Assembly: GCA_947852905.1 (NCBI GenBank)
Contig: CANTVF010000007.1
Coordinates: forward strand, 1 to 64,000
DNA length: 64,000 bases
Source: an uncultured Tidjanibacter sp.
Lineage (GTDB): Bacteria > Bacteroidota > Bacteroidia > Bacteroidales > Rikenellaceae
Direction of reading: 5' to 3'
Shown in pieces: positions 1-9,392 of this stretch (positions are counted from its first letter, which is position 1; each line of letters opens with the position of its first letter). The notes beneath the pieces were generated by a model. The model did no database searches. It saw nothing but the letters and a program-made list of their open reading frames with translations, and was not told where the DNA came from. The translations under genes were made by a program, and so were the position numbers.

Positions 1-35
1 AAACCATTAATCTTTTAAACATTAATTACCAAATC

Positions 36-1490
36 ATGAAAATTGACACCCTTTTCAGGACAGCTATGTCCGCAGCCGTATTGTTGGCAACGGCAACAGG
101 TTGTACGAAAACCGACGAGAAGTACGAATACATCCGTATTCAGGAGACGACATACTCCTTCGCCGGAGAAGGCAGCCAACCGCAAACAATAAGCATCGAG
201 GCATCGTCGCAATGGACGGCAGAACCGTCCACGTCATGGATCACGCTCAGCGACCAGACAGAAACTTCGCTTACTGTCAGCGTGACCGACAACGATCTCG
301 ACGAAGAAAGAACGGGTACCATAACCCTTACCGCCGGCAACGCATACGCGGAAATAACCGTCGTGCAACTCGCCCGTCCTAATGACATGCCCGTGTACAA
401 TTACTATGGCGCATACGACATGGGGGCAGCGATGTCGCCCAACGGACGCTACTGCGTAGGTACGCGCCACGTGCTAAACGAAGACAACACCTACTCCATG
501 TATCCCACGTTCTACGACCTCAGGACAGGAGATATCATAGAAGTTGGCCCGATGCTCAACGACCAGTACTCGCTCGAAAAACCCATAACGGTGACCGACC
601 AAGGGACGGCTTTCATATATACGTCGCAAAATTTCACTGCTGCGATAACCATAGATGGGGATGTATACATTCCCGAAGTTCCGGAAGGCGCCAACGGCAA
701 TACGGCCAACGTATCCGGTGTTTCCGAAGACGGCAGCATATGGGTTGGTTTCTACTATCCGCAAGCTATGCAATGCCGGCCACTGATATGGCGTAACGGC
801 GCACCCGAAGAGCTCGAAATGCCCGAATTGACCTATCGTCAGGACAAACCTGCCTCGTGGTGCATGGCACGCGGTTGCAATCTCGACGGTTCGATAATTT
901 ACGGTACCCAGTGGGAAGATCTTACGACGGGTATGGTATATTGGAAAGACGGGAAACTCGACTATGTAGGCAAGGATGTCTATAAAGTACACAAGGAAAT
1001 GGTGTCCGACGGACAAGGCGGTCTGATGGAAATGAATTGCGTGGACGGGATGCGTTGTACGGCAGAAGTATATAACATAAGCCCCAGCGGTAACTGGATA
1101 GCCGGCACATTCCATGAAGAGAAAGTAGACGAGCAGGGCAACATGTCTACTGCACAATATCCAGCATTCTACAATACCGAGACCCAAAAAACAACCATTT
1201 TCCGCGATAACGCAGGGTGTTCGGCCGCTACAGTCACCGACGACGGCATAGGCGTCATACTGAACGGTACAACTCAGCAGACGAGCGGATTTGTCGTGGA
1301 TATAGAAACCCAGACCAATTTGGGCGACTGCCTGTCGTACATCAAGGAAAAAATGGGTATAAACGTATCGGAAGGATACATAACGAAATTCTCTCCCGAC
1401 CAGAAAACCATTCTCGGCAATATGACGAAAGCCTCTGCATTGGGAACCGAATTCACCCAGTTCAGCGTATCTCCGCGTCCGGAAGAATAA
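36..1490 (+). CDS. BACON-domain lipoprotein with propeller-like repeats (locus 1, first gene)
   Basis: A 484-residue secreted lipoprotein. The signal peptide ends in a lipobox with the lipidated Cys at residue 23, so it is probably anchored in the outer membrane. Residues about 36-112 look like one BACON domain, an Ig-like fold common in Bacteroidota surface proteins and often thought to bind carbohydrate or mucin. The rest holds about six repeats of the form S-x-D/S/N-G-x-x-x-x-G, for example at MSPNGRYCVG, VSEDGSIWVG and ISPSGNWIAG, which suggests a beta-propeller. It is followed 129 bp later by a multi-BACON lipoprotein in the same direction. A close paralogue lies at 56769-58259 with the same downstream partner. 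Substrate and function are unknown. The genes upstream of the window are not visible. Confidence 0.85.
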   Translation: MKIDTLFRTAMSAAVLLATATGCTKTDEKYEYIRIQETTYSFAGEGSQPQTISIEASSQWTAEPSTSWITLSDQTETSLTVSVTDNDLDEERTGTITLTAGNAYAEITVVQLARPNDMPVYNYYGAYDMGAAMSPNGRYCVGTRHVLNEDNTYSMYPTFYDLRTGDIIEVGPMLNDQYSLEKPITVTDQGTAFIYTSQNFTAAITIDGDVYIPEVPEGANGNTANVSGVSEDGSIWVGFYYPQAMQCRPLIWRNGAPEELEMPELTYRQDKPASWCMARGCNLDGSIIYGTQWEDLTTGMVYWKDGKLDYVGKDVYKVHKEMVSDGQGGLMEMNCVDGMRCTAEVYNISPSGNWIAGTFHEEKVDEQGNMSTAQYPAFYNTETQKTTIFRDNAGCSAATVTDDGIGVILNGTTQQTSGFVVDIETQTNLGDCLSYIKEKMGINVSEGYITKFSPDQKTILGNMTKASALGTEFTQFSVSPRPEE

Positions 1491-1619
1491 CGGCTCTTAC
1501 GGTACGCCGGAGCCACGGGAAAGGTGCAATGAATCCGCAACCGGCGTACCGTTCTTCCGTTAAGGAAACCCAATACGAAAAACCGTAAACCATCAACTAC
1601 TTTTATATACCATAGAACC

Positions 1620-3104
1620 ATGAAAAAATCATTGATCCTGATCGCAACGGCGGCAATGTTATTGTCGTCGTGCGAAACCGACAAGAAAACTAATTACAGC
1701 CTTGCAGTCGGTACCGAAAGCCTGACATTCGCCGCGACCGGCGCACCGGCGCAAACCGTAAATGTAACGGTCGAAAATGTAGAGTGGACTTTCCAGATAC
1801 CGACCGAAGCCGCCGAATGGCTTAGCGCAGAAAAAGGCGACGGCATACTGACCGTGACGGTTAAGGACAATACGGAAGAAAAATCGCGTTCTGGCAGCAT
1901 AACAGTCAGTGCGACATCGCATACCGACGTGGCAAAATCGCGCACCATTACCGTAGTGCAGGAAGCAGCACTGCCGACGGGGGCCGAATACACCCTTACG
2001 GTAGACAAAACAGAACTGTCTTTTAAGGAAAGCGACAATGCCGCGCAGGAGATAACCGTGACAGCCGAGGGCGACGGCCTCTCGTGGGAAGCTATAGTCG
2101 ATGTAGGTGCCAAAGCCTGGTTGACCGCCGAGAAGAGCGGCGATAAGCTCATCGTCAATGCAGCCGACTCTGATGTCTACGAAACGCGCACCGGACGAAT
2201 AACGATAAAACCAAGCATCGAAGACGTGGAGAGGATTACCATAACCGTTACTCAGGACGAATGCACCAAGCAACCGTATCTCACCTTGAATCCGACCGAA
2301 CTAACGTTCAAAGCTATAGACAAGGAGGTAAAAACCGTTGAAATAGATAAGTTCGGAGTTTCATACGACGTATCCATAAACAACGGCGAAATAGCGGAAC
2401 AATGGTTCACGGCGACTGTAGACAAAGAAGCCGAAACAATTACCGTCAGCGTCCTCAGGAATACGCGCAAAGCCTCAAGAACAGCAACTGTAACATTAAC
2501 CCCCGACAAAGACACCGTCGAGCCGGCCGTTCTTACCATCACCCAGGAAGCGAGCGATTCCGACGCAACGAGTACCCTAACGCAGAATGTGGTATTGACA
2601 GATGAAAATTTCGGCGTAAGCCAGTTGCGTACCGAAGCTAACGTAGCCGACGACTATCCATACACCATGTGGTTCATCACCTTGTATGATGAAACAGTAC
2701 AAAGAAATCCACAATCCGGCTATATGGAAGGTACGGGAAAATATCTGAAATTGCAGTTGGTGACAGACCGCGTAACGGACTATACTTTCATTCCCGACGG
2801 GGAATATACGGTTAAAAAACCGACTTCTAATCCGGAAACGGGCGATTATATCTATGAAACACCTATGATTCAAGCAGGAGATTACACACGTCCCGGTTTT
2901 TACGGAAGCTCATGCTATCAACGCTTCGAAAATAACGTGGAAATGGAGGCCACTCCTATATACGGAGGAAGCATCAAAATTTCACACGAAGGCGAAGGTC
3001 CCCAAGCCGTATATACGATAGAGTTCAACCTCACGGACGATGCAGAAAATACCATTACCGGCACATTCCACCAAGCGTTCGACGAATACGAAATCCAAAA
3101 GTGA
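1620..3104 (+). CDS. Multi-BACON lipoprotein (locus 1, second gene)
   Basis: A 494-residue lipoprotein with signal peptide and lipobox LLSSC (Cys18). Three BACON-like domains follow in tandem, at about residues 28-114, 124-216 and 220-312. Each has the LSF/LTF start, the W-(L/F)-T/S-A core and the ITVTQ-type final strand. The C-terminal 170 residues form a separate beta-rich domain of unknown family that contains DYPYTMWF and ends with a GTFHQAF strand. This tail is also found in the paralogue at 55236-56732 (DYPYTYWD, GSFEGTF). The gene ends at a strong terminator, so it is probably the last gene of a two-gene operon with the propeller/BACON protein. A surface-exposed binding role is inferred, not shown. 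Confidence 0.85.
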   Translation: MKKSLILIATAAMLLSSCETDKKTNYSLAVGTESLTFAATGAPAQTVNVTVENVEWTFQIPTEAAEWLSAEKGDGILTVTVKDNTEEKSRSGSITVSATSHTDVAKSRTITVVQEAALPTGAEYTLTVDKTELSFKESDNAAQEITVTAEGDGLSWEAIVDVGAKAWLTAEKSGDKLIVNAADSDVYETRTGRITIKPSIEDVERITITVTQDECTKQPYLTLNPTELTFKAIDKEVKTVEIDKFGVSYDVSINNGEIAEQWFTATVDKEAETITVSVLRNTRKASRTATVTLTPDKDTVEPAVLTITQEASDSDATSTLTQNVVLTDENFGVSQLRTEANVADDYPYTMWFITLYDETVQRNPQSGYMEGTGKYLKLQLVTDRVTDYTFIPDGEYTVKKPTSNPETGDYIYETPMIQAGDYTRPGFYGSSCYQRFENNVEMEATPIYGGSIKISHEGEGPQAVYTIEFNLTDDAENTITGTFHQAFDEYEIQK

Positions 3105-3127
3105 TGTCATCAATCCTTTAAACAACT

Positions 3128-3160
3128 CAGGGCAGACCGAAAAGTCTGCCCTGTATTTTT
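3128..3160 (+). terminator. Terminator after the BACON pair
   Basis: A perfect 10-bp stem (3128-3137 with 3144-3153), a 6-nt loop and a following TATTTTT tract form a canonical intrinsic terminator for the plus-strand lipoprotein operon. Confidence 0.85.
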
Positions 3161-3282
3161 AATTACTACACCTGACGACGACAAGATAATCTCCAGTATT
3201 CTACGAGACTTCTCTTGTCAAAATCAGACGAATCCGCACCCGCTCCCCATTTTCATCACATACGGCACCGCAACGCCGGCAG

Positions 3283-3969
3283 TCACTCTATTTCGGCATA
3301 AACGAAACGACTGGCCGCACCGTCTTCACCTACAGGCGGATAATCTCTGAAACCGTATCCGGTAATCCTGAAGTCGACCTGGCGGTTGAAAACGGGTCCG
3401 TCGAAAACGAAACTGTGATACCAGCCGCTCTCCCCGCAAATATCCGCACCACACGGAACATTATGGATAAAATCGGCGTCTATAATTTTTCCGACCAAAC
3501 TTCTATCCGCTACGGCCGTATCCACACACGTTATAACCGCCTTGAAACCCGCCGATACGAATGCCCTCAACAGTTCCTCCTCCGGAATCCCCCACAAAGG
3601 AAACACCGTCTTCAAACCCGCACGAAGGCACTTCTCCTCACGGACTTCCCGCACCGGAGCAAGATTTATATCACCGAACACGGCCGTCGATATCCCCTGT
3701 TCCTTAAAGGAATCTACAGTTTCCCGCATAGCATCCTCGTAACCGTGTGTATCGGGGCCGATCCGCAACAGTGTCAACGGCAAACCGATAGCGGCCGCCT
3801 GCCGTTCCAGCAAACCAGTCCCCACCTCATGCATCGGGATACGCTCCGTCACCTCATCTACCACAGTAAACAACGAAACAACCTCAGGCTGTCCCGTCCG
3901 AACGGTTTCATACAAAGCCATGGCTGAATCTTTGCCGCTGCTCCAGTTCATATACGCCCTTTCACACAT
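3283..3969 (-). CDS. Dph6-like ATP pyrophosphatase (diphthine-ammonia ligase family)
   Basis: A 228-residue PP-loop ATPase. The P-loop SSGKDS is at residues 10-15, and the family's later motifs are present: GDI near residue 100, EKC-x-x-AGL followed by FPLWG, and the C-terminal CGESGWYHSFVFDGP. In archaea and eukaryotes this fold amidates diphthine on elongation factor 2. Bacteria lack diphthamide, so the bacterial substrate is unknown and the eukaryotic name should not be transferred. The first Met places the P-loop at the usual distance from the N terminus. It is a single gene, with a lipoprotein gene upstream on the same strand that ends in its own terminator. Confidence 0.88.
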   Translation of the reverse strand: MCERAYMNWSSGKDSAMALYETVRTGQPEVVSLFTVVDEVTERIPMHEVGTGLLERQAAAIGLPLTLLRIGPDTHGYEDAMRETVDSFKEQGISTAVFGDINLAPVREVREEKCLRAGLKTVFPLWGIPEEELLRAFVSAGFKAVITCVDTAVADRSLVGKIIDADFIHNVPCGADICGESGWYHSFVFDGPVFNRQVDFRITGYGFRDYPPVGEDGAASRFVYAEIE

Positions 3970-4013
3970 AACCGTCTATTATTCTAAAATTAAAGCATCT
4001 AACGCAATGCCAC

Positions 4014-4052
4014 AAAAAAGTATCGCAGTTCCGATTAAGGAGACTGCGATAC
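4014..4052 (-). terminator. Terminator of the 4104-5318 lipoprotein gene
   Basis: Read on the minus strand, a 10-bp stem (4043-4052 with 4020-4029) is followed by a run of six T (the A run at 4014-4019). It lies just after the stop of the minus-strand lipoprotein gene. Confidence 0.85.
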
Positions 4053-4103
4053 CTAATTATGAAGTCCTATAGTGACCACAAACGGACTCGAATGCTGATT
4101 TTT

Positions 4104-5318
4104 CTATTTCTGCAACACGATATTGTCTATACAGAAGAACATCGGTACGTTAACACCCCATTCGCCCTTGTCGTTTGAATCCATTGCGAATGTCACCTTG
4201 TCAGTCAGACCGAGCGACGAAAGATCTACCGTCGTCCAGTCGGCGATTACCACACCGTTCTCATCCGCCAGATCTACCGTAACACTACCCGTTTCGGTCT
4301 GGCCGTTATATCCGGTAATCGTCAGCTTAGCCCATATCGCTTCACTGTTACCCTCTTCGTCCTCGATAGTCTTGCCGTTGCAATAGTGGTAGGTCTTGTT
4401 GGCATTGGCTATGTCGGCGGATACTATCTTGGCGGGACTTGCCAATTCTATCACAGGGTTGGCATAATCGCCGCCGTAATCGCCGAAAATGTACCCTATG
4501 GCAAACTTGTCGGTCTGCGGAGCATACACGCTGAACTGATTGGAGTAATCCATACCGAGATCTTCGAGATTATTGTTGGAAGATATGGCGAAACCTCCCC
4601 ACATTTCATACTCCGTCCGGGAATAGTAACTTCCGAACGACGCTATGTCAGACGTGTAGAGTATTCCGTCGAACTCTACGCCACCCTCTATTTCGGCAGC
4701 TTTTTCCAGTCCCCACAATATATTGGAATACGAACCCGACTCTGCCGCCAATTCCGCATCTTCGAAGTCGATTTCATAATCGGTGGGTTCAGGTTCTACT
4801 GTCGAAAAAGACAATTTCCCGTAGAACGAGAACTCGAGAGTATTGTTCAACACGTCCCTTACCTCACCCTCGATATTGTAAGTATCTTTGAAAGACGTTA
4901 TCGTCACACGACCGGAATCCAGACGATATGACTGACCGCCGTAATTTTCGGGCGTAGCGATATACAACGTGCTGTTCTCCGAATCAGCGATAGTATTGAT
5001 CGCAGCGGCTCCGGAAGAAAAAGTATATTCACCGGATACTATCTCGTTTTCCGTCGAAGGTTTGGCAGTTATAAGTTCCATAGACAACGAAACGTCAACT
5101 TCGCTGAAATCATCACCGGCCGTAGCACTGTTTTTGTTGGTAAACAATTCGACGACATAACGCTGAGCTTCAGATTCTTCTACCGGCCCGACATACTTCG
5201 CCGTACCGTACGTCAACTTTTTAACCGTATCAACGACCGGCTCCGGAGTTTTCTGGCAACCTAACATCACCAATGCAGTTGCCAACGAAATCAATAACGA
5301 TAATTTTCCTCTTTTCAT
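4104..5318 (-). CDS. DUF4465-like secreted lipoprotein
   Basis: A 404-residue lipoprotein (signal peptide, Cys21 in LVMLGC). The N-terminal half is beta-rich with no family I can name. The C-terminal half from about residue 190 resembles DUF4465, found in Bacteroidota surface proteins: WGGFAISS, the following NQFSVYAP, an acidic region, and a final strand FCIDNIVLQK. It has its own promoter and terminator, so it is monocistronic. Its position beside the BACON pair suggests a group of surface lipoproteins. Function unknown; the DUF4465 match is from memory of the pattern and should be checked by a profile search. Confidence 0.75.
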   Translation of the reverse strand: MKRGKLSLLISLATALVMLGCQKTPEPVVDTVKKLTYGTAKYVGPVEESEAQRYVVELFTNKNSATAGDDFSEVDVSLSMELITAKPSTENEIVSGEYTFSSGAAAINTIADSENSTLYIATPENYGGQSYRLDSGRVTITSFKDTYNIEGEVRDVLNNTLEFSFYGKLSFSTVEPEPTDYEIDFEDAELAAESGSYSNILWGLEKAAEIEGGVEFDGILYTSDIASFGSYYSRTEYEMWGGFAISSNNNLEDLGMDYSNQFSVYAPQTDKFAIGYIFGDYGGDYANPVIELASPAKIVSADIANANKTYHYCNGKTIEDEEGNSEAIWAKLTITGYNGQTETGSVTVDLADENGVVIADWTTVDLSSLGLTDKVTFAMDSNDKGEWGVNVPMFFCIDNIVLQK

Positions 5319-5446
5319 AAATTTACGTATTACCTTATTTACCCTGATATCTTAAATATTATACCGGAACGTCCCGCTTCAGAATCGCCTTGCAAAACCT
5401 TGACGTATTTGCACACGATCACACGCTTCACGAAACGACCGGAACG

Positions 5447-5477
5447 CAAATGTACGATAATTACTTCCGACTGCAAA
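5447..5477 (-). promoter_or_regulatory. Bacteroidota-type promoter for the DUF4465-like gene
   Basis: On the minus strand, TTTG (5477-5474), a 19-nt spacer and TACATTTG (5454-5447) match the -33 TTTG and -7 TAnnTTTG consensus. This implies a leader of about 125 nt before the ATG at 5318. Confidence 0.75.
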
Positions 5478-5586
5478 ACAGGCCGGCGAACATTCTACAG
5501 TATATCGTTCTCCATAACAGCACCCCTAATATAACCGACAGCACGGTCAAATACAATGAAAACGACTTGACCGAAAGCCGGAAACT

Positions 5587-5621
5587 GAGAGGCGGCAGAC
5601 TGTAACAGTCTGCCGCCTCTC
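5587..5621 (-). terminator. Long hairpin, probable terminator of the antiporter/SLOG operon
   Basis: A perfect 16-bp GC-rich stem with a 3-nt loop lies 110 bp past the stop of the SLOG gene. The T tract on the minus strand is short (GTTTCC), so termination is likely but not certain. Confidence 0.6.
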
Positions 5622-5730
5622 ACCGAAACGCCGCAATAAGACGTTTCGCAAATTTTTCCATAATCAGTATTTTCAGTTACTATACGTTTAAGCAATATCC
5701 ATGCCATTAAACGCTCCGCAACCGCCGGTA

Positions 5731-6297
5731 TCAGTACCGTCGGAACAATGGCAACTCCCGATCGCACAAATTCACTACCGACAAACGTTCCCTCACGGCT
5801 CGCCTTACCGTGTAACGCGTTCCGCCGGGCAACCCGTCATAATAACATATCAATACGGCAGCATTATCGACGAGCCAGTCGTTACGACGCAAAAAACAAT
5901 CCTTGTAATATCGTTCGGACAACACCGCTACACGGCTCGCCGCCTCAAGCATCTCTTCGTACAATTTGCCGAACACGGGGGAATATCCCGCCGCCTGCCC
6001 TCTATACGGCACTACAGCCACCAATCCGGCAGCCGGGCATACGCCTTCACGCACGAGCCGCACCACCTCGCGCGCAGCCCAAAGGTCGAAACCTTCGGCC
6101 ATGCCGCTCAAAAACATTCTGGCACCGTTTTCATACCGAAATATCACTTCATCGCGAATAGCGGCGCATACGGAGGATTCGTCGCCACCCCTGCGGAACG
6201 AACGTTCCATTTTTTCCGGACGATAACCGGAAAACGCCACGCACTCACCGCGCGCGACATCCATAAGCCCCGTCACAGCATCGACTTCATGTACCAT
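5731..6297 (-). CDS. SLOG-family protein (DUF1273/YspA-like)
   Basis: A 188-residue Rossmann-like protein. It shows the family's FSGYRPEKM start (residues about 21-30), the SGMAEGFDLWAA loop (about residues 65-76), VPYRGQ, and the RNDWLVDNA region followed by YYDGLPGGT near the C terminus. SLOG proteins of this kind are thought to bind nucleotide-derived ligands; no enzymatic role is established for this subfamily. The start lies 3 bp after the stop of the cation antiporter, so the two are probably translated from one mRNA. A Met at residue 12 is an alternative start. Function unknown; a link to antiporter control is only suggested by the coupling. Confidence 0.8.
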   Translation of the reverse strand: MVHEVDAVTGLMDVARGECVAFSGYRPEKMERSFRRGGDESSVCAAIRDEVIFRYENGARMFLSGMAEGFDLWAAREVVRLVREGVCPAAGLVAVVPYRGQAAGYSPVFGKLYEEMLEAASRVAVLSERYYKDCFLRRNDWLVDNAAVLICYYDGLPGGTRYTVRRAVRERLSVVNLCDRELPLFRRY

Positions 6298-6300
6298 ACG

Positions 6301-8013
6301 TCACTCGCCCTCACGCCCGCGGCGTACATCGTTTTCATCTTCCATTATTTCCGAATCGAAGCGATAACCGGTACGCAACTCATCGTCTACGCCTATATCG
6401 AAATCGGATGCCCCCGATCCAGTCTCCTCATCGTCGGCACTCACAGCATCGACACGTTTGACCGAAGACTTCCTGTCCACGAGCTGAGCCAACCACTTGC
6501 CGTCGGCCAGACGACGCGCCTTCTGCATGAAACGTTCCCGCCGAGTCACCGTATAATCTTCCGGCAGTTCGCTGGCCCCGCCGGAAATACACAACAGCTT
6601 GTCCCCTACCATAAGTTCCGTATCGCCCTTCGGGACTATATATTCGTCCTCCCCGCGTCTTATCATCATGACCAGAGTATTGCTGTCGAGACGTACATTT
6701 TTCAGTTTGTTGCCGTGCGCCAATAATTCCGGTCTGACTTCCGTTTCGGTAAGTTCTGCACTGATTTCGTCCGGAATGTCTATCCCGAAACTGTCTCCTT
6801 TCAACTCGGTCGACAGTCCCAGCAGATTAGCCATGGAACTGACCGTAGTGCCCTGAACGAGCAGCGATACGATAGTGATGAAGAATACGATATTGAAGAT
6901 TTCACCGGCATGTTCAGCACCGGCAACGAGAGGATAGGTCGCGAAAATAATCGGCACCGCCCCTCGCAATCCGACCCACGACACGTAAAGTTTCCCTTTC
7001 GTAGTTATCTTCCTGAAAGGCGCGAGACACAGGAAAACCGAAACCGGTCTGGCGAAAATTATCATGAACACCCCGACGAGCAACCCGATCTCGACCACAT
7101 CGAGCAACTCGTGCGGATTAACGAGCAGACCGAGCGTTATGAACATCACTATCTGAAACAGCCATGTAAACCCGTCGAAAAAGGTCGTCAGACTCTTCTG
7201 GAAAACGATCTTATGGTTCCCGACCACCAGACCGGCCAGATAAACGGCCAGATAACCGTTGCCGCCGATAAGGTCGGTAAACGAAAATATGAGGTACACG
7301 AGCGAGAGCAAAAGTACCGAATAGAGGGACTTGTTATTTAAGTTTATGTGATTTATCACATAAACCGTCAACCGACCGAGAAGATAACCAGCCACGGCAC
7401 CTACCGACATCTGTATGACGAACGTCAGTGCCGACTGCCACACATCTATCCCTCCCTGCGTCACGGCCTGCACGAGAATAATGGTAAGTATATATGCCAT
7501 AGGGTCGTTACTACCGCTCTCCAGCTCCAGCAACGGTCTGAGATTCTGTTTAAGTCCCTGTTTCTTGGATCTGAGAATGGAAAAAACCGACGCCGAATCA
7601 GTCGACGACATGACCGAAGCGAGCAGAAAAGACTCGGTCAACGTCAGCCCTACATGAAAGGTTCCGCTTATCAGAAAAATGAAGAATCCCGTCAGCATGG
7701 CCGTCATGAACACTCCTACAGTGGCAAGGACGATCCCCTCTGCCGCCACCGGCTTGATCTCGCCGTATTTGGTATCCATACCGCCGGAGAACAGTATGAC
7801 GCTCAACGCGAGCATACCGATAACCTGCGCCGTATTCGAACTGTTGAACTGGATTCCGAGGCCGTCGCTGCCGAAAAGCATGCCGACCATAAGGAACAAC
7901 AGCAAGGCAGGAGTTCCGAAACGCGAACTCGATCTGACCACCAATATAGCGACCAACAATATTATGGAACCCAGAAGAAGCAGGTGTCCGCTGCTCAACA
8001 AATTTTCAACCAC
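6301..8013 (-). CDS. CPA1-family K+(Na+)/H+ antiporter with TrkA-C domain
   Basis: A 570-residue inner-membrane antiporter resembling NhaP2/CvrA. Residues 1-390 form about 12 membrane segments and contain the ion-binding signatures SSTDSASVF and LELESGSNDPMA. Residues about 400-485 are a TrkA-C-like cytoplasmic domain (NKLKNVRL, VPKGDTELMVGDKLL), which in relatives binds nucleotides and gates transport. A further 80 residues form a basic stretch and then an acidic tail. It probably exchanges K+ or Na+ for protons; the ion cannot be decided from sequence. The SLOG gene follows directly. The first Met gives the usual N terminus before the first helix. Confidence 0.92.
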   Translation of the reverse strand: MVENLLSSGHLLLLGSIILLVAILVVRSSSRFGTPALLLFLMVGMLFGSDGLGIQFNSSNTAQVIGMLALSVILFSGGMDTKYGEIKPVAAEGIVLATVGVFMTAMLTGFFIFLISGTFHVGLTLTESFLLASVMSSTDSASVFSILRSKKQGLKQNLRPLLELESGSNDPMAYILTIILVQAVTQGGIDVWQSALTFVIQMSVGAVAGYLLGRLTVYVINHINLNNKSLYSVLLLSLVYLIFSFTDLIGGNGYLAVYLAGLVVGNHKIVFQKSLTTFFDGFTWLFQIVMFITLGLLVNPHELLDVVEIGLLVGVFMIIFARPVSVFLCLAPFRKITTKGKLYVSWVGLRGAVPIIFATYPLVAGAEHAGEIFNIVFFITIVSLLVQGTTVSSMANLLGLSTELKGDSFGIDIPDEISAELTETEVRPELLAHGNKLKNVRLDSNTLVMMIRRGEDEYIVPKGDTELMVGDKLLCISGGASELPEDYTVTRRERFMQKARRLADGKWLAQLVDRKSSVKRVDAVSADDEETGSGASDFDIGVDDELRTGYRFDSEIMEDENDVRRGREGE

Positions 8014-8272
8014 TTGACAGAAGAGTATTTATTAAAATACAACACAACGAGAACGCCTGAAAACACCGCTCATCTAATCCGGCAGCGAAACGCCCCCAAC
8101 CACCGGGCCCCTCTATGATGTGCCTCACCCGCACCGTTTCATCGTTTGCCGGCAACGTCACCGCCGCGTCACGGTTTACAAATATAACGATTTACCGCAA
8201 ACGCACCAACCCTCCCCATACAGCCACCTCCATTTTCAGACACTCACGCGACCGACCAACAGTTATATCGGA

Positions 8273-9112
8273 TCACTGGGCGACGAAAATATACGTGATG
8301 GTTCCCGAATGGCGTGAAGGAGCCGAAGAGTTAACGCTGAATCGAGAACGCATGGCCATTTCCATGGCCGCTTCGACCATACAATTATCGTTTACCGAAC
8401 GCGACTTGTCCACACTGGCGGAGATAACGTCCCCGTTACGGCTAACTACTATATCTATCACCACACGTCCACCGCCGGCACATTTATAGGAAGGTACGGG
8501 CAATCTCACCGAATTACGTACCGGATTCGCCAAAGAGAACGAAACCGTAACGGAGGATTTCATCTTGACGTCGTGCCCAACCTCTTGCTCCCGCGACTCG
8601 ATACGCCCTGTTTCAAGATCAGCGAGCATCCGATCGTACACCTCGCTGTTTTGCTCCATCTGCTGAAGCACCTCTTCCGATCTGTCGAAAATCTCCCGCG
8701 TCTCTTCGCTCATCTCTTCGGCGTTCTCGTTCGATACGGCATTCTGCACCGAACCATAATCGCCGACTGATTCATTCAGCAGTCTGTTCATCTCCTGTGC
8801 GCGCCTGAGTTCTTCCTCAAGACTCTGCAAACGCTCCGCATCACTGAAATCGACGGCTATCACACTATCAGTTTCCCGCGGTTGCAATACTATCCTCGAC
8901 GTCAGAAAACCTATGGCGAGCAATAAATACACTATAACGGTAATACAAATGGTATCGCGATTGTCATATATCCACTCGCCTATTTCGCTGCGGCGTTTTT
9001 TGTCGAACGGCAATTTTATCTCAGGAGGCGTTTCAGGTAATCCCCATTCACGCTCCGCGCCGTCATCTACTTCTGATTTTTTATTTTTATCTTCGGCCAT
9101 TACCGGTCTCAT
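8273..9112 (-). CDS. TonB-like energy transducer protein
   Basis: A 279-residue protein with one membrane segment at about residues 55-73, a cytoplasmic acidic N terminus, a periplasmic coiled coil (about residues 92-160) and a C-terminal TonB-like fold from about residue 205. The last part has the GRVVIDIVVSRNGDV strand pair, a conserved C-x-x-E-A region and a final GTITYIFV strand. TonB proteins pass energy from ExbB/ExbD to outer-membrane receptors. There is no ExbB/ExbD beside it, and the proline-rich linker of classical TonB is replaced by a coiled coil, so the exact partner is unknown. The Met at 9100 is an alternative start. A run of eight C lies 19 bp upstream. Confidence 0.75.
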   Translation of the reverse strand: MRPVMAEDKNKKSEVDDGAEREWGLPETPPEIKLPFDKKRRSEIGEWIYDNRDTICITVIVYLLLAIGFLTSRIVLQPRETDSVIAVDFSDAERLQSLEEELRRAQEMNRLLNESVGDYGSVQNAVSNENAEEMSEETREIFDRSEEVLQQMEQNSEVYDRMLADLETGRIESREQEVGHDVKMKSSVTVSFSLANPVRNSVRLPVPSYKCAGGGRVVIDIVVSRNGDVISASVDKSRSVNDNCMVEAAMEMAMRSRFSVNSSAPSRHSGTITYIFVAQ

Positions 9113-9130
9113 CCATAAACAAATTCAACA

Positions 9131-9138
9131 CCCCCCCC
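9131..9138. repeat. Homopolymer run of 8 C
   Basis: Eight C in a row just upstream of the minus-strand TonB-like gene. Such tracts are prone to slippage, and its place in the leader could affect expression. No other sign of phase variation was seen. Confidence 0.5.
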
Positions 9139-9392
9139 GCGTCTTCCCGCAATCCGCCTACAGTTCCGGCACCAACAAACAATCGACAGTCGCCAGCACC
9201 AAACAACTGTAAAACATCACATTACACCAACAAACCATTTCATCGGCCATAAAACCGTCATAACAGCGCATTACATATACGCCGACAAAACAACTTTCTG
9301 CGTTACAAGCACTTGCGCAAAGGCCACCCAACTAAATCAGGGTTATTCGCAGCGGTTTGATTGCAAAAGTACGGATTCTTTCAAAAAATTAA

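Larger units (their letters stand above)
5319..5730. other. Intergenic region, 412 bp
   Basis: Holds the promoter of the minus-strand lipoprotein gene (5447-5477) and a long hairpin (5587-5621) downstream of the antiporter/SLOG operon. The short open frames here have no family features and I see no other gene. Confidence 0.6.
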
